Assembly (NCBI GenBank): GCA_002441525.1
Contig: DJWH01000041.1
Location: 1-9,096, forward strand
DNA: 9,096 nt
Origin: Acholeplasmataceae bacterium UBA6235
GTDB taxonomy: Bacteria > Bacillota_I > Bacilli_A > Acholeplasmatales > UBA5453
Direction of reading: 5' to 3'
The first letter of the stretch is position 1. Every line of letters starts with the position of its first letter. Both the position numbers and the translations under genes were made by a program. A model generated the notes under the pieces. It ran no database searches and had not been told where the DNA came from. It was given only the letters and a program-made list of their open reading frames with translations. Of the stretch, positions 1 through 7,344 are shown piece by piece.

Positions 1-17
1 GTCCAACTAAGTATAAC

Positions 18-698
18 CTATCCAACATTACCTAATCGTAAATTCGCTCTCGCTGAGTTTGCTTTTTCGTTCGCATTAATCATATTGACATAGTCATTAA
101 AATAATTCGTGTTGTCTCCGTTGCTAAACCAGCTTTTAGGAACGACATGTTCTTTATTGGTCGGAAGCCCTTCTTCATATAGGACGTATGACAAAACAGC
201 ACTTGGATCAGTAACGAATCGATCTTTCGGATTTTTGTGATTATTCGCAACATAAGATGGTATGAAAAACAATCCTATAAGTAACAATAGAAAACCTAAG
301 CCTGAATAAGATATGATTTTCTTTTCTCTTGTTGGTAGTGGATTCTCATCATTATCAGGGCTAAATCTTGACCATGTTCCAATAATGATGAAAGCGATGA
401 TTAATCCCCCAAACAACCACCACAACGATATGAAGCAAGCCATGACAATAAAAATGACGGAGATATAACTAATCCAACCCAATATATATCGAACACGTTG
501 ATGAAATAGTCGACTTTTGATGATTTGATCCTTATATAATTCTAATGTGAGGCTAGAGAGTGTAATGGATAAAAATGATAACCACCACCAACGATAATCG
601 ATGGTGATTGCTCCAAAGATGGTCCAAAACAGTGAAAAACCAGCTATAGGTATAAACCAGATTCGATATTTTTTGAAATCAATCTCTTTTACATTCAT
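18..698 (-). CDS. Membrane-anchored endonuclease-I-like (His-Me finger) nuclease, probably C-terminally short
   Basis: The 226-residue protein has about five hydrophobic helices (roughly residues 13-33, 37-52, 72-90, 92-109 and 131-150), then a soluble C-terminal domain. That domain carries EHVVPKSWF at 183-191 and KANSARANLRLG at 212-223. In the endonuclease I/Vvn/EndA family the EHVVP Glu and His are metal ligand and general base, and the Asn of the second motif (N214 here) completes the metal site. The Asp-Leu-His-His-type element between them is altered to DYVNM (202-206). I infer a membrane-bound nuclease that could degrade DNA or RNA outside the cell for nucleotide scavenging. The start is the ATG at 698, with only a weak AGAGA element before it, 11 bp after the NYN gene, so the two are probably co-transcribed. 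The stop comes about three residues after the last motif, whereas family members usually continue; another frame stays open to the window edge. Family assignment is fairly sure, activity is not. Confidence 0.72.
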   Translation of the reverse strand: MNVKEIDFKKYRIWFIPIAGFSLFWTIFGAITIDYRWWWLSFLSITLSSLTLELYKDQIIKSRLFHQRVRYILGWISYISVIFIVMACFISLWWLFGGLIIAFIIIGTWSRFSPDNDENPLPTREKKIISYSGLGFLLLLIGLFFIPSYVANNHKNPKDRFVTDPSAVLSYVLYEEGLPTNKEHVVPKSWFSNGDNTNYFNDYVNMINANEKANSARANLRLGNVG

Positions 699-709
699 AT
701 GTTATCTCT

Positions 710-1579
710 CTAAACTTTTTTAAAGATATGTTGATCTATGGTGTATCCCAAAGATTTTAATAATAGACTGAGTTTTGAAAAACCATAATTCTTAGGATTA
801 AAATCAGGGAATGTCTTAATTAAAGATTCAGAAAGTTGTGCAATCATGGCTTGTTTCTTCTTACCTAAGTAATCACTGATGTGTTTTTGAATGTCTTCTA
901 ATGATGTTTCTGTTTTAAATTCTACGTAAGTGGTTGTATTTTTAGTATTGGTATTGAATCCAAGCTTTTTTACCAATTGTAGTAAGCTTGGAGAACCATA
1001 TTTTCTAGGGTCGAAATCAGACATTTGATTGACCAAGATATCCCCAAGTCTGGATAATAATAAGGTCTTATCTTCACCATTTTCAATGATGATGTTTTGG
1101 ATCATGGTTTTGATGTTGGTATCGTCTGTTTTATCGATACCATCATCATCTTGATCCAAGTATTGAAAGTATTTAAATTCGCTACAAGCAGCCTTAAATG
1201 CTTTGGTGGTTTTATGTTCATCACCTATACCAATCACAGTAGCACCGAGTTCTTTAAGCTTAATGGCCAGTGGTGTGAAATCTGAATCGGATGTGACTAA
1301 AAAGAAGGCATCGGCACGATTTTGAAATTTGATTTCTAACGCATCTAATGACATTTCCATATCAGACCCATTTTTACCTGTAGCGTAATTGTATTGGTGT
1401 ACAGGTTTAATCGCATAGTCTTGTGCCTTTTGTCGCCATTCTTTGGATATCGCATTGATATCACCATAGAATCTCGCAATCACGAGCTTGCCGTATTTGG
1501 CTATTTCATTAATCACATAATCGATATACTTATAACTGACATTCTCTGAATCGATGAGTAAGGCGATTTTGTAGTCCAT
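710..1579 (-). CDS. NYN-domain ribonuclease with two OST-HTH/LOTUS domains
   Basis: This 289-residue protein starts with a NYN (LabA/DUF88, PIN-like) domain at about residues 3-145. Acidic and polar positions typical of this metal-dependent RNase fold are visible: D10 and N13 in LLIDSEN, D73 and D79 in GSDMEMSLDAL, and D98 and D100 in TSDSDF. Two similar helical modules follow at about 148-218 and 225-289, each with the OST-HTH/LOTUS pattern: helix, then DFDPRKYG or DFNPKNYG, then a Leu-rich helix ending LKSLGY or similar. LOTUS domains bind RNA, so the likely role is targeted RNA cleavage or RNA quality control in the cytoplasm. The architecture resembles MARF1-type proteins. A GGAGG at 1585-1589 sits 5 nt before the ATG at 1579, so I choose this start over the in-frame ATG at 1591, which lies ahead of that ribosome site. 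The gene has its own promoter and inverted repeat upstream and heads a two-gene unit. The RNA target is unknown. Confidence 0.88.
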   Translation of the reverse strand: MDYKIALLIDSENVSYKYIDYVINEIAKYGKLVIARFYGDINAISKEWRQKAQDYAIKPVHQYNYATGKNGSDMEMSLDALEIKFQNRADAFFLVTSDSDFTPLAIKLKELGATVIGIGDEHKTTKAFKAACSEFKYFQYLDQDDDGIDKTDDTNIKTMIQNIIIENGEDKTLLLSRLGDILVNQMSDFDPRKYGSPSLLQLVKKLGFNTNTKNTTTYVEFKTETSLEDIQKHISDYLGKKKQAMIAQLSESLIKTFPDFNPKNYGFSKLSLLLKSLGYTIDQHIFKKV

Positions 1580-1582
1580 GTG

Positions 1583-1589
1583 AACCTCC
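1583..1589 (-). promoter_or_regulatory. Ribosome binding site of the NYN gene (GGAGGTT)
   Basis: GGAGGTT on the minus strand lies 5 nt before the ATG at 1579 if measured from GGAGG. The alternative ATG at 1591 would include this site in the coding region, so this motif fixes the start at 1579. Confidence 0.8.
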
Positions 1590-1623
1590 ATTTAATTTAC
1601 TGAAATTGAATCTTCATACTTTA

Positions 1624-1652
1624 ATTATAGATTATTTATTAAAAGTTTAAAA
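1624..1652 (-). promoter_or_regulatory. Probable promoter of the NYN-nuclease unit
   Basis: On the minus strand a perfect -10 box TATAAT lies at 1624-1629. With a 17-nt spacer the -35 position is TTTTAA (1647-1652), a poor match to TTGACA. The start point would fall about 40 nt before the NYN start codon. The weak -35 and the inverted repeat touching it suggest a regulated promoter. Confidence 0.55.
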
Positions 1653-1689
1653 GGACAATATTTTACATATTTCTACGTTGATATTGTCC
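1653..1689. promoter_or_regulatory. 9-bp perfect inverted repeat abutting the NYN promoter (possible operator)
   Basis: GGACAATAT at 1653-1661 and ATATTGTCC at 1681-1689 are perfect inverted copies separated by 19 bp. Their centres are 28 bp apart, between two and three helical turns. The element begins directly at the presumed -35 box and lies downstream of the terminator of the preceding gene. No T-run follows on either strand, so it is not a simple terminator. It could be the site of a dimeric or looping regulator; no regulator gene is seen in the window. Confidence 0.5.
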
Positions 1690-1715
1690 AAATCTGAATT
1701 TACATTTAATTTGAC

Positions 1716-1744
1716 AAAAAAGTAGATACTGATTAGCGTCTACT
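1716..1744 (-). terminator. Intrinsic terminator after the NPNN repeat gene
   Basis: Read on the minus strand, AGTAGA (1744-1739), a 12-nt loop and TCTACT (1726-1721) form a 6-bp stem, which can be lengthened by G-U and A-U pairs. A run of T follows at once. It lies 10 bp past the TAG of the 62-codon gene and ends the long minus-strand gene run before the NYN promoter. Confidence 0.75.
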
Positions 1745-1754
1745 CTTTCTTGAA

Positions 1755-1943
1755 CTATTTACTCTTTGTGTTAGAGTTATTCGGATTCAATTGATTCGCT
1801 CTATTATCTACGCCAGCTTTATGACTCGAGTTATTCGGGTTGTTTTGGTTTGAATGGTTGTTTGCTGAATCTCTATAAGCTGAATTATTAGGATTCATTG
1901 AATTAGAGCGTTGATCATTTGAACGATGTCCACCTTTTGCCAT
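1755..1943 (-). CDS. Small Asn-rich NPNN repeat protein, function unknown
   Basis: This 62-residue protein is very rich in Asn, Ser and charged or polar residues, with no hydrophobic core or membrane segment. Three units of 18 residues each carry N-P-N-N, at 17-20, 35-38 and 53-56. Each NPNN is preceded by R/H-S/A-N-(S/Q)-(M/N/L), as in DNRANQLNPNN. I recall short proteins with an N-Q-L-N-P-N-N core being widespread and uncharacterised, but cannot name a family. It is likely disordered and cytoplasmic. A very strong ribosome site (GAGGAGGAG at 1949-1957) ends about 5 nt before the ATG, so it is probably well expressed. It starts 51 bp after the transporter stop with no terminator between them, and an intrinsic terminator follows. 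The coding call is firm because of the ribosome site and the exact 18-codon period; any role is unknown. Confidence 0.82.
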   Translation of the reverse strand: MAKGGHRSNDQRSNSMNPNNSAYRDSANNHSNQNNPNNSSHKAGVDNRANQLNPNNSNTKSK

Positions 1944-1994
1944 CGAATTCTCCTCCTCTCTATTTTTTAATGATTAAAATACTGATTCGGTTTA

Positions 1995-3326
1995 TTATAC
2001 AATTGATACATCAAGTACATTGATATTTTTTTTCTTAAGCATCCAAACATACATGCCCATGGTAAGAATACTATCTAGCGCGGTACCAGTAGCAAACATT
2101 AAAGCAATCAATGTCAATGAAGGTTCAAACACACCGACTTGATATAAAATGAATGCCGTACCATAGAATACTGTATTGATTACAAGTGATTGGAATAACA
2201 TGTAATCAGTTCTTCCTAAGCCATAGAAAATGCTGTCGATGACATTATTAAAAGCAAACAATACATAGAAACCAACACTGATTAAGGCAATGAAGAATAC
2301 ATCTTGGTAATTGGATATTTGCATGATATTCTTCATAAATGGTTCCCATAGTGGCAATGTAACAAACCACAAAAACACTATAATGGCTGTAACTCCAAAA
2401 TACCCCAGGCTTCTCTCTTTAATGGATTCAAATCCCTTTTCACCGGTATCCGCTTTAATCAATTCGCCTAATTGCATTACTGGTAATAGCAACCATCCCC
2501 AGATGAAGTTATTAGCAACCCAAAAAGTCCCTTGTTCACCAACAACATTCACCATTCTTACAATCATCAACATGAAAGCTAGATTTCTAACCAAGCTTTC
2601 TAATCCTGAAATACCACCTTTAACAAAGAGTTCTTTCAACCATTCGAAGGATACTTCCGAAGATTTAAATAAATTTAATCCGTTTCGATTGAGTAACCCT
2701 AAGGAAACAGCAAGTAATACGAAATTGACGATGATGTTTGTGATTGCGATACCGTTCACACCTAAGTTTAAGGAAATATCTAACGTGGATACTAAGAAGG
2801 TATCCAACAATATAGTCATGATGAGTTGCGCAATTAACATCGCATACACATTCTTATCTTTTCGTATTGTGACTAATACTACCATGATGAACCTAACTGT
2901 GGTAGCGAAGGTCATAGCGATGGTTTCAAGTCTGATAAATGATACCGTTTCCTCAATGATTGAAGTGTTTTGTGCCATGAACTCAACTAGTGGTCTGGCA
3001 AAAACAAAGATCAATAGTGATAGGGCGAAATAAATAGAGACTGTAAAGATTAAACCTGACTTAATTCTATTAATCAGTTGATCTTTATCGGATATAACCG
3101 CACCTATGAAAAAGAATAACGGTAATATCAATCCCTCTTGTAGGATTTCATATAATAAGTTTACCCATTGCAATTGTCCTGCTATGGAGAAACCCCATTC
3201 ACCTGGCAATTGCCCAATCAAGAAAATACGGAATGTTGTATATATGGTTGGAATCAAACCAAATAACAACAGTGCTGCAAACATGCGATAATCTAACTTC
3301 TTTAATGATGCCATCATTTTATTCAT
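1995..3326 (-). CDS. MATE-family multidrug/Na+ antiporter-like membrane protein
   Basis: The protein is 443 residues from the chosen start, almost wholly hydrophobic, with about twelve predicted membrane helices arranged as two similar halves. Length and overall pattern fit the MATE (multi antimicrobial extrusion) family, which exports cationic drugs or metabolites in exchange for Na+ or H+. The N-terminal half includes a segment of the type typical of the first MATE helices (FGLIPTIYTTFRIFLIGQL). The substrate cannot be read from the sequence. The open frame extends to a TTG at 3365, but a GGGAGG at 3341-3346 lies inside that extension, 14 nt before the ATG at 3326, which is therefore the better start. 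It follows the 477-codon gene by 47 bp with no visible terminator, so read-through from the viperin operon is possible. It could equally be a neighbour unrelated to defence. Confidence 0.82.
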   Translation of the reverse strand: MNKMMASLKKLDYRMFAALLLFGLIPTIYTTFRIFLIGQLPGEWGFSIAGQLQWVNLLYEILQEGLILPLFFFIGAVISDKDQLINRIKSGLIFTVSIYFALSLLIFVFARPLVEFMAQNTSIIEETVSFIRLETIAMTFATTVRFIMVVLVTIRKDKNVYAMLIAQLIMTILLDTFLVSTLDISLNLGVNGIAITNIIVNFVLLAVSLGLLNRNGLNLFKSSEVSFEWLKELFVKGGISGLESLVRNLAFMLMIVRMVNVVGEQGTFWVANNFIWGWLLLPVMQLGELIKADTGEKGFESIKERSLGYFGVTAIIVFLWFVTLPLWEPFMKNIMQISNYQDVFFIALISVGFYVLFAFNNVIDSIFYGLGRTDYMLFQSLVINTVFYGTAFILYQVGVFEPSLTLIALMFATGTALDSILTMGMYVWMLKKKNINVLDVSIV

Positions 3327-3340
3327 AACTTTTGTCTTTT

Positions 3341-3346
3341 CCTCCC
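3341..3346 (-). promoter_or_regulatory. Ribosome binding site of the MATE gene (GGGAGG)
   Basis: GGGAGG on the minus strand lies 14 nt before the ATG at 3326, a long but usable spacing. The upstream TTG at 3365 has no comparable site, which argues against the longer reading. Confidence 0.6.
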
Positions 3347-3373
3347 AAAAAATAAATGAATCCAATTGTGTTT

Positions 3374-4807
3374 TTATTGTATGTTACTTAAGTTATCAAG
3401 TCGGATCTTAACTTTTGTGTATAGTTTATACATATTATCTATTGTAGTCTCATATTGTTTGAGTTGATTTAATGTCTTATTCTTAATATTACTATCCGTA
3501 TGGGCGATTTTGTCATTGATGAATTTCCGTAATTGCTTAGAGTCATCATCGAGAGGATTTTTCCCAATTCTCTCCCTAATGCCAGAACTAACAATTTCTC
3601 CTATTTTTTGGTTGATTGATTTTTCAATCTTAGTATAGTCACTGTAATAGTCTGAAACTAAACTCTTATGCTGTTCTGATAAAATATTCTTATCAAGTTT
3701 ATCAAGAGATACCATCTCTTCAATTGGATAGTTATAGGTGCTGTTTACTCTATATAAAGAAATCAAATGTTTGTCAGTCTCACGATGTTTATATAATGAT
3801 GTAAAAGCACTATCACTCCATCCTTTCTCAAACCCTTTATCAATCAACAATAATCCTAATAAGGCTAATTCTTTTGAGTCTTTATTTGTTAATACATAGT
3901 TAACCATCATTTTTTGGTCTTCACGTTTGAGATTTTTCATAATCTCTATTAAAGATTTAGTCTTAAACTCATTGATTCTACCAGTTTCAATTAATGTTTT
4001 CGCAACCATTTCAAGAATTTCTATATTGGTATCTTTAGTATATCGATATTGAGTTTGTTTGTACCAATATATTCCCAAAACAAAAGCAATCTCTGTTTTA
4101 TTCACGTATTCATTCTCGATGGAAAAGTAATCACCTCTATGGTAAAAATAGTCTTTATGTTCTTTGAGGCTATTCCACTTGAGGTTTGTTAATTGGTACC
4201 AATCATCTCCAACAAAATTTGATCTTACACTGCCTTTATAAGTAGTTATATTCAGATCTTCTTTTTCAATAATCGATGTTAAAGCAGATTCATTCGTCTT
4301 AATATACTCATTATTGATTAAAATAGAGATTCCATTATCGTCGATCTTTACCTTGTAGCTATTGGGTCTTGATATATTCATACCATCAGCCGTTTCGTGT
4401 TTAATATAAGTACCCGTTTCAGGTACTAAATACTTGGGGAAGAATGAATCATTCTTGAGATCACCTAAGTGTATTGACTTGTTAAATAGACTTACATTCA
4501 GTAGCGGGATATAATCGTATGTAATTGTATCGATTTTTTGAATTGGATATAAAGAATCAGATAGGATCGATTCTATTTCCTTTTTCGACAATAAGGACAT
4601 TTCAAGGTATAATTTTTCAAAGTGTTCATTTAGACTACCATTTCCTGTTATCGTGTCTATCACAGAGTAGATTGAGTCTTCATTTTTCGAGTTAGAAATA
4701 ATGGAAGCCATCAAGTAACGATCATAGGAAACTTTTTCAAACGTGTTGTAGTGCAAAATTACTTTATTCACAGTTTTAGGCAAATTTAGACGTACTGTTA
4801 CGATCAT
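3374..4807 (-). CDS. Uncharacterised 477-aa cysteine-free protein, partner of the Upf1-like helicase
   Basis: I do not recognise this family. The 477-residue protein has no cysteine, no signal peptide, no membrane segment and no visible Walker, nuclease or methyltransferase motif. The first 240 residues look mixed alpha/beta, with short strands such as YKVKIDDNGISILINNEY. From about 240 the protein is mainly helical, and the last 90 residues (from about 390) are rich in Lys, Glu, Ile and Leu with likely coiled-coil character. It contains IGKNPLDDDSKQLRKF at about 415-430. The ATG at 4807 lies inside the end of the helicase gene (32-bp overlap) and has only a weak AGGG element, so translation is probably coupled to the helicase. 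That coupling suggests a dedicated helicase partner, perhaps a scaffold, sensor or effector. It may be a fast-evolving specificity subunit of a defence complex, but this is inference only. Confidence 0.85.
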   Translation of the reverse strand: MIVTVRLNLPKTVNKVILHYNTFEKVSYDRYLMASIISNSKNEDSIYSVIDTITGNGSLNEHFEKLYLEMSLLSKKEIESILSDSLYPIQKIDTITYDYIPLLNVSLFNKSIHLGDLKNDSFFPKYLVPETGTYIKHETADGMNISRPNSYKVKIDDNGISILINNEYIKTNESALTSIIEKEDLNITTYKGSVRSNFVGDDWYQLTNLKWNSLKEHKDYFYHRGDYFSIENEYVNKTEIAFVLGIYWYKQTQYRYTKDTNIEILEMVAKTLIETGRINEFKTKSLIEIMKNLKREDQKMMVNYVLTNKDSKELALLGLLLIDKGFEKGWSDSAFTSLYKHRETDKHLISLYRVNSTYNYPIEEMVSLDKLDKNILSEQHKSLVSDYYSDYTKIEKSINQKIGEIVSSGIRERIGKNPLDDDSKQLRKFINDKIAHTDSNIKNKTLNQLKQYETTIDNMYKLYTKVKIRLDNLSNIQ

Positions 4808-7343
4808 TTTCTATGACATTCCCTTCTGGTGTTATTTTAACTAGTGACCCGTTTTTTCTTATGCTGTCTATAATGTTTTTAAAATATTGTTGTGTGCTAC
4901 CATCAGGAGTTCCCATTTCCATTTTTTCAATATTTTGTGAACCGAAAATGACAAGTTTGTCTCTCGATCTCGACATAGAAACGTTAATTCGTCTAAAATC
5001 TTTCAAGAAATTTGGTTTATCTAATCTTGTCACAACCGTATTAACTAAGACAATGTCTGTTTCGCGACCCTGAAAAGCGTCTACTGTATCTAACTCAAAA
5101 CTTTTAAATGCTTTTTTGGCCCTATTTATGAGTTCGATATTATTTTTGGTAAAGTATGAGATTTGCGCAGCATAGGGAAAAATCGCAGCTACAGTGACTG
5201 TATTGGGATTTTTAACAGTTTTCAGTATATCTTCTAAGACTAATGAAGTTGCTTTAGATTCTTGGACATTGTATCTTGAATGGGAACGTGCATCATCTTG
5301 TTCGGTACTACCTAGCACTTCAACAAAATATGTATTGGATTGATTATTCAAAATACCATTTGGATTGAACTGAACTGTCTCATTATTCACCTTTTCTCTC
5401 ATATTCTTAAGTGATCCATTATAGAAAATATTGTAACAATCAAGTACAGTTTTAACTGAACGATAGTTTTCATCCAAAATAATTAATCGATTTGAATTTT
5501 CGGCTTTTCTAATCGTCTTTGAAAATACCGATTGCTCATAAATTGTTTCAAGTTTCTCAAACATATCTTCATTATAGGATGGTAGATGCTTTACATCTTC
5601 TTTGGAAAACTCTAATAAAGGGGATAATTGGAAGTCATCACCCACTAGTATTATTTTATCTACATACGGTAGGTATCTAAGTACTTCGGTAATAGGAGAT
5701 TTGGATACTTCATCAATGATTAACCATTTATAATCCTTTAGAAGTTCGAGTCCCTTTTTACCAGAGATTGCTGAAGTTGTTGTTGTTGCACCGATAACAT
5801 AAAAATCTTCTTTCATATTCTTAGAGTATTGGATTTCATGAATACCTTTAAACTGTTCTAAATCTTCGATAATATTCTTTGAAAGCTTTTTATCTTTAAG
5901 TTCACTTAAATATTTCGGCACTTTTGAACCCCATGTTTTATATAATGTTTTATCGATTTCTTCTATCGAATACTTATTTCGTCTATTTGTTATTCGATTT
6001 GGAATGACTAAATCATAATTTTCCATTAACTTATCAAGTACATTATCGATTGCAACATGGGTTTGAGAGGAAATGACGACTTTTTCATGTAGTTCTTTCG
6101 TAATATATTGTGTAATCGCGTTGATAACATGTGTCTTTCCTGTTCCAGGTGGACCTTTGATTAAGGTTACAGGTGACCCATCAATAGCCTTGAGGAAGGC
6201 TATTTTCTGGGAATCATTTAAGTCTTTGATATAACTTTCAAGAGAAGGTTTTTGATTAATCGTGTTTTTAATAAATAACCCATAGTTCATTACTCTGCCT
6301 GTTTCACTAGGCATCATTTTATCACCTATTAAGTATTCAATCATTGGCATGGACGCTTCTGTAGTACCTCTATTGATGAGTTTTAGTGAATTCTCTATCG
6401 ATTCAATTTTTATCTTCTGTCCCATGTCATATAAGTTTAAATAATTAGACTTAATCGAGGTTTCACTCGTGACACTGAGTATTACACCATCTTTTTGTCT
6501 TAGAATATTAACTAGTTCAACGGATTGGATACCCTTAACATTGCTTTCATTGATGACTTTAAAATCACTGACGAATAGATTCTCACGCATTCTTTGAATT
6601 TTACGAACGATATCTTCTTTTGATGCTATCGTTAAATCAACCAATTTTAAAGTTTTATCCTTTAAATTATTATCAAAAAGTTCATATGTATAATCTTCTA
6701 TACGATAGCCTTTGATAATATTTTCTCCATCAAAAACTTGTTCCAAATTCGAATATTGTTTCTTGAGGTTGTTGGTATTATCATAAAGCTCTTTTACATC
6801 AACAGATATAAAATAATATGGTTGAGTCCTTTGCTTTATATCGTAAGTAGCACTGTTATTAATCTCATCTGACAGTTGTTTATAGAATTTGAATACTTCC
6901 ATAAATTCACTGAACTGACTAACATTAAAAACAAATCGAGAGTCTAGGATGAGTTCATTGAAAACAGGATGCATTGACTCATTGGCCATTGGATAATTGT
7001 TATTGAAGTTAACCATAATTGGAACCCCACCTTGTGACTGGAATGTTCCGTTAAGGATTTCTTTATAGTCAATGATATAAAATTCACCCCCAAACGGTCT
7101 AACATATGAACAAGTTAAATTCCCTTTTAGTATCAAAAAACCCGTTTTTAGTTCAATTGTCATTTCAATTTTTTTAATCGAGTTGATAAATCGATTATCC
7201 TTTCGATCTCTGGATGCGTCCAAGAACTTTGTTGATAGTTTAGCCGGAATTGCTTTGTTGATTGAGAGAAGATCGTTATACCATTCAGCTAATCCTGGAA
7301 TAATTTCTCTCTGATTGTACGTTAATTTTAGCGTTAAGTTCAT
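4776..7343 (-). CDS. Upf1-like superfamily 1 helicase (COG1112-type AAA ATPase)
   Basis: The 855-residue protein has an N-terminal region of about 375 residues with no recognised domain, then a full SF1 helicase core. Walker A GPPGTGKT is at about 397-404, Walker B IIDEVSKS with D544-E545, and motif III GDDFQLSP soon after. The DENYRS motif is near 624-629, DAFQGRETD lies near 756-763, and the arginine-finger motif RRINVSMSRSR is at about 784-794. The set and order match Upf1/SMUBP2/Dna2-type 5'-3' helicases that act on RNA or single-stranded DNA; polarity here is inferred from family. Related helicases occur in several phage-defence systems such as Mokosh. No nuclease motif is seen. The open frame reaches an ATG at 7361, but GGAGGTG at 7353-7359 lies 9 nt before the ATG at 7343, which I take as start. 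That start is 1 bp past the viperin stop, so the two are translationally linked. Confidence 0.9.
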   Translation of the reverse strand: MNLTLKLTYNQREIIPGLAEWYNDLLSINKAIPAKLSTKFLDASRDRKDNRFINSIKKIEMTIELKTGFLILKGNLTCSYVRPFGGEFYIIDYKEILNGTFQSQGGVPIMVNFNNNYPMANESMHPVFNELILDSRFVFNVSQFSEFMEVFKFYKQLSDEINNSATYDIKQRTQPYYFISVDVKELYDNTNNLKKQYSNLEQVFDGENIIKGYRIEDYTYELFDNNLKDKTLKLVDLTIASKEDIVRKIQRMRENLFVSDFKVINESNVKGIQSVELVNILRQKDGVILSVTSETSIKSNYLNLYDMGQKIKIESIENSLKLINRGTTEASMPMIEYLIGDKMMPSETGRVMNYGLFIKNTINQKPSLESYIKDLNDSQKIAFLKAIDGSPVTLIKGPPGTGKTHVINAITQYITKELHEKVVISSQTHVAIDNVLDKLMENYDLVIPNRITNRRNKYSIEEIDKTLYKTWGSKVPKYLSELKDKKLSKNIIEDLEQFKGIHEIQYSKNMKEDFYVIGATTTTSAISGKKGLELLKDYKWLIIDEVSKSPITEVLRYLPYVDKIILVGDDFQLSPLLEFSKEDVKHLPSYNEDMFEKLETIYEQSVFSKTIRKAENSNRLIILDENYRSVKTVLDCYNIFYNGSLKNMREKVNNETVQFNPNGILNNQSNTYFVEVLGSTEQDDARSHSRYNVQESKATSLVLEDILKTVKNPNTVTVAAIFPYAAQISYFTKNNIELINRAKKAFKSFELDTVDAFQGRETDIVLVNTVVTRLDKPNFLKDFRRINVSMSRSRDKLVIFGSQNIEKMEMGTPDGSTQQYFKNIIDSIRKNGSLVKITPEGNVIENDRNSTSKFA

Positions 7344-7344
7344 T

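Noticed and set aside
1097..1285. Plus-strand open frame opposite the NYN domain
   Set aside because: It mirrors the conserved NYN coding sequence and has no ribosome site or family resemblance.
2311..3033. A 240-codon plus-strand open frame
   Set aside because: It is antisense to the MATE gene, has low-complexity Ser/Thr/Asn/Met composition typical of a reversed membrane gene, and no ribosome site.
3362..3420. TTGATA and TACAAT near the end of the 477-aa gene as a promoter for the MATE gene
   Set aside because: The two boxes are only about 12 bp apart, too close for a sigma-70-type promoter.
4813..5073. Plus-strand open frame opposite the helicase
   Set aside because: It is a reverse shadow of the conserved helicase motifs V-VI, with no supporting start signal.
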